Shown in pieces: positions 58,165 to 64,000 of a stretch of 64,000 nt of DNA. The number at the start of each line of letters is the position of its first letter. Within the stretch, counting starts at the first letter, position 1. Position numbers and translations under genes: made by a program. Under the pieces are notes generated by a model that had not been told where the DNA came from, made no database searches, and worked only from the letters and a program-made list of their open reading frames with translations. The stretch spans positions 5,861,001 to 5,925,000 of the forward strand of contig NZ_CP149798.1 in assembly GCF_037940415.1 (NCBI RefSeq). The letters are read 5' to 3'. The DNA is from Streptomyces sp. f51 (GTDB lineage: Bacteria; Actinomycetota; Actinomycetes; Streptomycetales; Streptomycetaceae).

Positions 58165-59415
58165 TCAGGCCGCGCCCTCCCGCGCGTGGCGGGCGGCCGC
58201 CAGCACCGTACGGGCCTGGTGCTCGACCTGGTTCTCCAGCGGCACCCACCGCGCGCGGAAGCGTTCGGCGAAGGCCTCGCTCCAGCCGGCGACCAGCTCC
58301 TCGAGGCGCGGTGCCTCCCGGTCGTCGGCCTCCTGGAGCACGCGCAGCAGCATCGACGCGGCCCGCAGCGGGATCCGCCGGCCGAACGCGTCCACGCTGC
58401 CCACGTACGCCATCGTCGAGTCCACGGGGGGCGGCTGGGACCAGTCGGCGGCGAGCCCCGGCACCAGGTCGAGCGCCCACTTCGCGGCCCGCAGCAGGGG
58501 GCCCTCGGGCCCCCGCAGCCGGGGCAGGGCCCGGCCGAGCACCGCCTCCACCTGATCGGCGTCCGTCACCAGCCGCTGGGCCAGGCGCCGCATCGCCGCC
58601 GCCGGAGCCGGGTGCGGCGCCGGATCGTCCACCAGGTCGCTGGCCCACATAGGGACCTCCACGACGGCCGTCAGACCGCCGTACCGGTGGGCGTGGTACC
58701 AGGTGCTGTGCCGGGCGTCGTCCGGCATGCTCGGGTACGCCGCGTCCGAGCCGGGGGCCGGCATCACATGCACCCCTGGCCCCGAGGCGGGCCAGCCCGC
58801 CGCGTCCGAGGCGGCCGTCTCCACCGGGATGTGCAGCTCCGCCGCGGACTTGGCGAACGGTTCGGCCAGACCCGGGATGTCCTTGGTCAACTGCACCCAG
58901 CTGCCGCCCAGATCGGTTCCGTGCAGGGTCACCTGGAGGTAGGGCCGCACCTCGTCGATGACCCCGGTCAGCACCCGGGTCTCCGGCGGGAGCCGGTCGG
59001 GCGGCAGCACGGAGGGCGACCACTCCGGCTGCTCGGGCCCGGCCGGACGGAAGAAGCCCAGGTGGTAGTCGAGGAGGGTCCGCGGCGCGGGGGTCACATG
59101 CAGGCTCGCCCCGTCGGGGTCCGCGCAGAGCAGGAAGTGCCACGCGGTGTCCCTGCGCAACTCCCGCCGGAACAGCGTGCGTTCGGCCAGGGACAACAGG
59201 GTTGAGCCGCCTGTCGGTTCGTTGGCGTGGGCTCCGGCCACGACGAGGACCGCACGCCGGGCGTGGCCGACGGACAGCAGGTGGAGGGGTCGGCCCGCGC
59301 GTGAGGTGCCCACTTGCCTGAGGACGCACAGGTCGGGCCGGTGGGCCGCCAGCGCCGAGGCGGACGACACGATTTCGGCCACACTGGGGTAGCGCAACTC
59401 CGGCAGATGACTCAC
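58165..59415 (-). CDS. M14-family zinc carboxypeptidase-like protein (paralogue)
   Basis: 416 aa from GTG 59415, beginning SHLPELRYPSVAE. Same organisation as the 56395 gene: AGAHANEPTGG (HxxE), TLHGTDLGG (His), TAVVEVPMWA (catalytic Glu), and a similar C-terminus (VPLENQVEHQARTVL against IPVARQVEYQARVVL). The two genes are clearly paralogues by duplication and inversion. This copy lacks a visible TTA codon. It is convergent with the SSI gene, with stops 2 bp apart, so the inhibitor gene is enclosed by the pair. No signal peptide is visible. Confidence 0.9.
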   Translation of the reverse strand: MSHLPELRYPSVAEIVSSASALAAHRPDLCVLRQVGTSRAGRPLHLLSVGHARRAVLVVAGAHANEPTGGSTLLSLAERTLFRRELRRDTAWHFLLCADPDGASLHVTPAPRTLLDYHLGFFRPAGPEQPEWSPSVLPPDRLPPETRVLTGVIDEVRPYLQVTLHGTDLGGSWVQLTKDIPGLAEPFAKSAAELHIPVETAASDAAGWPASGPGVHVMPAPGSDAAYPSMPDDARHSTWYHAHRYGGLTAVVEVPMWASDLVDDPAPHPAPAAAMRRLAQRLVTDADQVEAVLGRALPRLRGPEGPLLRAAKWALDLVPGLAADWSQPPPVDSTMAYVGSVDAFGRRIPLRAASMLLRVLQEADDREAPRLEELVAGWSEAFAERFRARWVPLENQVEHQARTVLAAARHAREGAA

Positions 59416-59790
59416 CCCCGACTTGTCCGCCCTGCGTCGCTTTTGGCAGTACTCCACGGTCTCGGAGAACTGTCAAGGAGGCCTCGGGGCGGCCCCGGGA
59501 GAGCCCGGGTGGCATTTTCCGGCGGCAAGGGGCAGCGGCGGATGCGCCCGTCCTCCCGGGCCGGGGCGGGCCGCGTCCCGCAGGCCTGCGGCTCGTCCCG
59601 GCGGGAGCCCGCGAGGGGCTGTTCGGCGCGGGGCGCCCGGCGTACGCCCCGCGCCCTCGGCGGGCGGGCAGGTGTGACGTACACGATTCACTCGTCCGGG
59701 TGTACGCGAACTGCGGTTCCCCGCGGGCGGTGTTCGACTCGGAACGACCGCGCGCGGGTCCGGCGCGCAGACCCGAGGTGGTGGCCCGCG
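59416..59790. other. Divergent intergenic region between M14 paralogue and P450
   Basis: About 375 bp. Open frames across it are Arg/Gly-rich continuations of the P450 frame without start signals. Around 59675-59720 the DNA is less GC-rich (TGACGTACACGATTCACTCG) and is where a promoter could lie. No repeat or RNA gene seen. Confidence 0.45.
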
Positions 59791-61200
59791 GTGCTGTGTC
59801 CACACGGCCTTCCCGTCGAAGGCCCCCCGACGACGAACCCCACGGGCCCACCGGCCCCACCCGCGGAGGGCGCGCCGGCCGCGCCCTCCGCGGGCCGCAC
59901 CCCGGCGCCCCCGGCCGGCGGCGGCCCCGCTCCGGGGTCCGCGGGCTCCACCGATGGACACGGGGCGGCTCGCGCCGGCTCGTCACCGACCAGGACCGGC
60001 GGGACCGTACCTCGTCCGCTTCCGGTGGGACCGACGGGACCGGGACCGGCTCCCTCCCCGTGCACGGCGTTCGATCACCAAGGCGTCCCGCCGTACGCAC
60101 CGCCCCGTGGGTCCTTCGCGCGCGCGGGCGCCCCGGGCAGTCTGCTCGACCTGGAGACCCGGCGTGACCCGCAGCCGCTGTACCGCTCCCTGCGCGGCGC
60201 CTTCCCGCTGGTCCACGACGAACCGTTCGGGGCCTGGCTGGTCAGCCGGTACGCCGATGTGCGGGCGGTGCTCCGGGACCCGCGGTTCGTGGCGCCCGAG
60301 CCCGGACCCGTACCGCCGCACGCGGGCGCGTACCGGGCCGCCCTGGCCTCGGTGCGGGGGGACCGGGTGGCGGCCGCGCTGCGCGCGGGCGCCCAGCGCA
60401 CCGCCCACGTCCTCGCCAGCCGCCTGGCGTCCCGTCAGGAGGCCGACCTCGTCGCCGAGTTCTGCCAGTGGCTGCCCGCCGCGGCGGCCGTCGCCGCGCT
60501 CGGGCTGCCCTACGAGGACACCGCCCGCGTGCACGCCTGGTGCCGGACCGGACTCGACCACCTCGGCGGTCACCGCCCCGGCCTCGACGCCTGTCTGCGG
60601 CCCCACATCGCCCGCCGCCGCGCCCACCCCGGCGACGACCTGCTGTCCGTGCTGTGCGCGCCCGGCCCCGACGGCGAGCCGCTGCCGGACGAGGCCGTGA
60701 CCGGGATCGCCGGGACCGTGCTCGGCGCGGCGGGCGAGACGACGGCCCGCGCCCTAGCGTCGTTCCTCGCCAACCTCCTCGACCACCCGCGCCAACTCGA
60801 CCTGATCCGGGCCCGTCCCGAGCTGACCGGCGCGGCCTGGGCCGAGTCGCTGCGTCGCGACCCGCCGTTGCAGATCGTGCCCCGCCGCACGCTCGAACCG
60901 ATCGGCCCGATACCCGCGGGCGCCACCGTGGCGTGTCTGCTCGGCGCCGCGGGCCGCGACCCGGCCAGGTTCGCGGACCCGGACCGCTACGACATCTTCC
61001 GCGCGGACCCGGGCGACCTCGCGCACGGCACCGGAGCGCACCACTGCCCGGGTGCCCCGCTGGCCCGGCTGACGGCGGAGGCGGGGCTGAACGCCCTGCT
61101 GACCGTCCTGCCGGGCCTGCGCAGGGCCCCCGGGCCCCGGCCGCGCCCCGATGGCCTGGTCAGCCGCTCTCCCCGGACCCTCCCGGTGTGTCTGCGCTGA
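59791..61200 (+). CDS. Cytochrome P450 with proline-rich N-terminal extension
   Basis: 469 aa from GTG 59791 (GAGGTGG about 9 bases upstream); a start at GTG 60025 (391 aa) would leave just the P450 core. The first ~90 residues are a Pro/Ala/Gly/Thr-rich linker. Core signatures: I-helix LGAAGETTARALASFL, K-helix ESLRRDPP (ExxR intact), heme loop AHGTGAHHCPGAPLARL. The core is shorter than usual after the B-C region. Substrate unknown. Its 3' end overlaps the convergent treY gene by 41 bp. The start is uncertain. Confidence 0.8.
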   Translation: MLCPHGLPVEGPPTTNPTGPPAPPAEGAPAAPSAGRTPAPPAGGGPAPGSAGSTDGHGAARAGSSPTRTGGTVPRPLPVGPTGPGPAPSPCTAFDHQGVPPYAPPRGSFARAGAPGSLLDLETRRDPQPLYRSLRGAFPLVHDEPFGAWLVSRYADVRAVLRDPRFVAPEPGPVPPHAGAYRAALASVRGDRVAAALRAGAQRTAHVLASRLASRQEADLVAEFCQWLPAAAAVAALGLPYEDTARVHAWCRTGLDHLGGHRPGLDACLRPHIARRRAHPGDDLLSVLCAPGPDGEPLPDEAVTGIAGTVLGAAGETTARALASFLANLLDHPRQLDLIRARPELTGAAWAESLRRDPPLQIVPRRTLEPIGPIPAGATVACLLGAAGRDPARFADPDRYDIFRADPGDLAHGTGAHHCPGAPLARLTAEAGLNALLTVLPGLRRAPGPRPRPDGLVSRSPRTLPVCLR

Positions 61201-63610
61201 CGCGCTCCAGCAGCGCGACGGGTGCCGTGCCGAAGAGGTCCGCCACGCGCACGTGCCCCGTGAACTCCCGCCCCGCCGGACCGGAGGGGAGCACATCGGT
61301 CCACCGCCCCGGTGGAAGCACGAGCACGGTGTCCCGCCAGCCGCCCGCCTCCGCGAGCACCAGCGACAGCCGGGTGACGGCCGTGATCACCTCTCCCGAC
61401 CGCGCGAACGCCACACAGTGCTCGGCCGCCGGCCCCTCGGCCGACAGCGGCGCGTACGTCGCCGACGCGCCGAAGACACCGGGCCTGCGGGCGCGCAGGC
61501 GCAGCGCGGCGGCCGTCAGCGCCGGCTTCTCGGCCGACGGCTCGCGCGGGGCGAACGGCTCCCGGTTGTCCGGGTCCACCAGCGCCCGGTATTCGTCCTC
61601 CGTGCCCTGGTACACGTCCGGCACCCCGGGCATCGTCAGATGGACCAGGGCGGCCCCCAGGACGTTCGCCCGCACATGCGGGGCCAAGGAGGCCCGCAGG
61701 GCGTCCACGTGCCGTCCAGGGGGCCCGCACGGCCCGTCGGAGACGAACGCCGCCACCGCGTCCTCGTACGCGGGATCGCGCTCGGTCCAGGCGGTGCGCG
61801 TCCCGGCCTCCCTGACGTGCTTCAGCAGGGCGCCCTGTACGCGCTCCGTACGGGCCGCGGCCGTCTCCTGCCCGGCGGCCGGGCCGAGGCCGAACACCGT
61901 CTGCCAGGCCGCCCACGCCACCGTCGGGTCGGGGGTCCCCGGTCCCTCGTCGGTCGCCACCGCCAGCACCTCGGACCAGGTCTCCGGGCACTGGGTGAGC
62001 ACGGAGACGGCGGCGCGCACGTCCGCGCTGCGCTTGGTGTCGTGGGTGGACAGGACGGTTCCGGTGGCGGGCCGGTCGTGCTGCACGCGCGCGCAATGGG
62101 CGTGGAAGTCGTCGGGGGACATCGCGGGGCGGCCCGGGTCGCCGCCGACCTCGTTCGCCGACAGCAGCGGCACATAGCGGTAGAACGCCGTGTCCTCCAC
62201 GGACTTGGCGCGCAGCGCCGACGAGGTCTGCGCGAACCGGGCCCGGAACGCGGCCTCCCCGGGCCCGTCGCCGTCCCGGGCGAGCAGCAGATCCCGTACG
62301 AGATCCACGGCGTGCGCCTCCTCGGGCACCCCGAACGCCGACCTGGCCTCGGCGGCGGCCCGTTCGGTGAGCACCTGGGCCGCGTCCGTCGACGGATAGG
62401 GCCGGTACACCTCCATCCGGACCAGGAGCTCGCGCAGCGCGGTGCGCAGGGCCCACGGGGCGTGGTCGCGCGCGGCGGGGTCGGGGGAGGCGGCGCACAG
62501 GGCGCTCACCTCGCGGGTGAGGCGTTCGGTCTCGGCGGCCAGTTCGTGGGTGATCACCTTGTAGGCGGCCCGGCGCACCGTGCTGTCCCAGTGGCCGCCC
62601 CGGTCGGCCTGGGGGCCCGCGAAGCGCCGGTAGCGGCCGAGCAGCCGGCTCGCGCCCGTCCCGTCCGTGAAGAGGCCGTCGACGTACCGCAGCGCGTCGT
62701 AGCCGGTGGTGCCCGCCACGGGCCAGGCGGGCGGGAGCGGCTCGCCGTCGGCGAGGATCTTCTCGACGACGATCCAGCGGCCGTCGGTCGCCTCGTGCAG
62801 CCGGCGCAGATAGGTGTCCGGGTCGGCCAGTCCGTCCGGGTGGTCGATCCGCAGTCCGTCGATCACGCCGTCGGCGACGAGCTCCAGGATCTTCGCGTGG
62901 GTCGCCGCGAACACCTCGGGGTCCTCCACGCGCACCCCGATGAGCTCCGAGATGCTGAAGAAGCGCCGGTAGTTGAGCTCGGTGCGGGCCAGCCGCCACC
63001 AGGCGGGGCGGTACCACTGGGCGTCGAGCAGCTCGGGCATCGGCAGTCCCGCGGTGCCCTCGCGCAGCGGGAACACGTGGTCGTAGTAGCGCAGTATGTC
63101 GCCGTCGACCTTCAGCTGGCCCGTCTCGGCGCCGAGGCGGTCCCCGAGCACCGGCAGCAGCACCCGGCCGTCCTGGGCGTCCCAGTCGATGTCGAACCAG
63201 CGCGCGTACGGGGACCGGGGGCCCTCGCGCAGCACCTCCCACAGGGCGTGGTTGTGGCGCGGCGACATCGCCATGTGGTTCGGGACGATGTCCACGACGA
63301 GACCGAGGCCGTGCTCGCGCGCGGTGCGTGCCAGGGACCGCAGCCCTTCCTCACCGCCGAGTTCGGCCCGTACGCGCGTGTGGTCGACGACGTCGTATCC
63401 GTGCGTCGAGCCGGGGACGGCCTCGAGGACGGGGGAGAGGTGCAGGTGGGAGACGCCGAGCGAGGCCAGATAGGGCACGGCGGCCTCGGCGCGGCGGAAG
63501 GGGAACTCGGGCTGGAGCTGGAGCCGGTAGGTGGCGGTCGGCACGACGGGGGCGAGGGGGCCGGGGACGACCGAGTCCGCGATCGCCGGTTCGGGGCGCT
63601 CAGGTGTCAT
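61160..63610 (-). CDS. treY: Malto-oligosyltrehalose synthase
   Basis: 816 aa. GH13 family 26-type enzyme: TATYRLQLQPEFPFRRA and YLASLGVSHLHLSPVLEAVPGSTHGYDVVD near the N-terminus, region I VVDIVPNHMA, region II DGLRIDHPDGLADP (nucleophile Asp), region III WIVVEKILADGE (acid Glu), region IV LSTHDTKRSADVRA. It rearranges the reducing end of maltodextrins into a trehalose unit for TreZ. The gene upstream (glgX, 161 bp) is on the same strand and probably supplies debranched glycogen chains. The 3' end overlaps the P450 gene by 41 bp. Confidence 0.96.
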   Translation of the reverse strand: MTPERPEPAIADSVVPGPLAPVVPTATYRLQLQPEFPFRRAEAAVPYLASLGVSHLHLSPVLEAVPGSTHGYDVVDHTRVRAELGGEEGLRSLARTAREHGLGLVVDIVPNHMAMSPRHNHALWEVLREGPRSPYARWFDIDWDAQDGRVLLPVLGDRLGAETGQLKVDGDILRYYDHVFPLREGTAGLPMPELLDAQWYRPAWWRLARTELNYRRFFSISELIGVRVEDPEVFAATHAKILELVADGVIDGLRIDHPDGLADPDTYLRRLHEATDGRWIVVEKILADGEPLPPAWPVAGTTGYDALRYVDGLFTDGTGASRLLGRYRRFAGPQADRGGHWDSTVRRAAYKVITHELAAETERLTREVSALCAASPDPAARDHAPWALRTALRELLVRMEVYRPYPSTDAAQVLTERAAAEARSAFGVPEEAHAVDLVRDLLLARDGDGPGEAAFRARFAQTSSALRAKSVEDTAFYRYVPLLSANEVGGDPGRPAMSPDDFHAHCARVQHDRPATGTVLSTHDTKRSADVRAAVSVLTQCPETWSEVLAVATDEGPGTPDPTVAWAAWQTVFGLGPAAGQETAAARTERVQGALLKHVREAGTRTAWTERDPAYEDAVAAFVSDGPCGPPGRHVDALRASLAPHVRANVLGAALVHLTMPGVPDVYQGTEDEYRALVDPDNREPFAPREPSAEKPALTAAALRLRARRPGVFGASATYAPLSAEGPAAEHCVAFARSGEVITAVTRLSLVLAEAGGWRDTVLVLPPGRWTDVLPSGPAGREFTGHVRVADLFGTAPVALLERVSADTPGGSGESG

Positions 63611-63682
63611 GCGACTCTACGTACCCGTCCGGCCGCCTTTCTGACAGCGCGGCCCGCACAAGGGCACGCACGGCCCCTTCCC

Positions 63683-63724
63683 GCGCGCGGGGGACCGGCC
63701 GGGACGGTTTCGCCCCCCGCGCGC
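63683..63724. terminator. Hairpin between glgX and treY
   Basis: An 11-bp perfect stem (63683-63693 with 63714-63724) and a 20-nt loop lie in the 161-bp gap, where it could attenuate read-through from glgX to treY. Several other GCGCGCGGGG copies nearby could pair alternatively. Confidence 0.5.
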
Positions 63725-63771
63725 GTGGGCCGCGAGGCCGGCCCTCGCGCGCGGGGCGGAAAGCGGCCCTC

Positions 63772-64000
63772 CTAGGCGGGCCGCTGAAGCACGGTCAGGC
63801 TCCGGTCGACCAGCGTCAGGCGGTCGCCGGCCGTGACCTTCGCGCCCGTCCCCGGGGCCACGCCCTCCGGCAGGGACGTGTCGACGACGACCTGCCACTG
63901 ACGGCCGTGGTCGGCGGGGACGACGAAGTCCAGGGACTTGGGTGAGGCGTTGAACATCAGCAGGAAGGAGTCGTCGGAGATGCGCTCCCCGCGGGCGCCC
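63772..64000 (-). CDS. glgX: Glycogen debranching enzyme GlgX/TreX (C-terminal end only)
   Basis: Only the last ~75 residues lie in the window. The reading frame continues to base 64000 and reads GARGERISDDSFLLMFNASPKSLDFVVP and then WQVVVDTSLPEG...LVDRSLTVLQRP. This is the C-terminal beta-sandwich end of GlgX/TreX isoamylases (DDSFLLLFNA is characteristic). It cuts alpha-1,6 branches of glycogen to give maltodextrins for TreY and TreZ. The apparent ATG at 63957 is internal. Confidence 0.88.
   Translation of the reverse strand, partial: GARGERISDDSFLLMFNASPKSLDFVVPADHGRQWQVVVDTSLPEGVAPGTGAKVTAGDRLTLVDRSLTVLQRPA

Noticed and set aside
1..64000. tRNA, rRNA, riboswitch or insertion sequence
   Set aside because: I saw no tRNA T-loop context outside genes, no transposase motif and no terminal inverted repeats; nothing could be supported by eye.

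Overview
The window is about 64 kb of very GC-rich actinobacterial chromosome and almost certainly comes from a Streptomyces. The evidence is an orphan WhiI-type sporulation regulator, a full-length geosmin synthase, a conservon (cvnA-D) with a cytochrome P450, an XRE/DUF397/DUF574-methyltransferase (WhiJ-like) module, a subtilisin-inhibitor-like protein, the Gram-positive coproporphyrin heme enzymes, and two TTA codons in otherwise TTA-free genes. The order fadBA - rnd - whiI - DUF3000 - hemE - hemG - hemQ ... conservon ... geosmin synthase agrees with what I remember of the S. coelicolor core region around whiI (recollection, not checked).

Layout. 1-2.5 kb: a propeller-lectin-like protein (cut by the window edge) and an SGNH-type esterase with Ig-like repeats. 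2.5-6 kb: a two-gene beta-oxidation operon (thiolase plus FadB-type multifunctional enzyme, stop/start overlap). 6.5-19 kb: RNase D, whiI, DUF3000, hemE, rhomboid, a small hypothetical gene, a CoA-disulfide-reductase-like flavoenzyme, a DUF4349 lipoprotein, hemG, hemQ and a secreted tripeptidyl aminopeptidase. 19-21.3 kb: a TIGR04222 membrane protein and a DUF692/MNIO enzyme carrying a fused C-terminal partner-like domain, which looks like a RiPP-type modification locus with no obvious precursor gene. 21.6-24.5 kb: WhiJ-like regulatory module and a HEAT-like protein. 24.5-35.6 kb: PTH2-type peptidyl-tRNA hydrolase, zinc ribbon, polysaccharide deacetylase, slipin, ZapE, RibD-C reductase, murC, msrB, flippase-like protein and DUF3533 transporter. 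35.6-42.2 kb: a TTA-containing AraC regulator divergent from cvnA-B-C-D-CYP157-like P450, convergent with a CYP154-like P450. 42.3-53.6 kb: DUF6114/DUF6230 pair, secreted protein, membrane-anchored LPMO, ARMT1-type phosphatase, geosmin synthase, PDZ protein, LysE exporter, Xaa-Pro peptidase and an APH-fold pseudokinase. 53.7-64 kb: the trehalose-from-glycogen genes glgX (partial), treY and treZ, with a DUF1707-FHA protein, two paralogous M14 carboxypeptidases flanking a subtilisin inhibitor, and a P450 lying between treY and treZ.

The genes divide into housekeeping (heme, murein, beta-oxidation, trehalose) and developmental or exploratory functions (whiI, conservon, geosmin, TTA genes, WhiJ-like module, secreted enzymes). 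The points most worth a second look are the MNIO fusion/TIGR04222 locus, the M14-SSI operon (probable CTG start plus a TTA codon), the P450 lacking the ExxR arginine, the catalytically dead APH-like protein, and three repeat or palindrome structures in intergenic DNA (10-bp phased repeats near whiI, 9-bp repeats upstream of the thiolase, 23-bp repeats upstream of the ARMT1 gene). All positions and motifs were read by eye; no database search was run.
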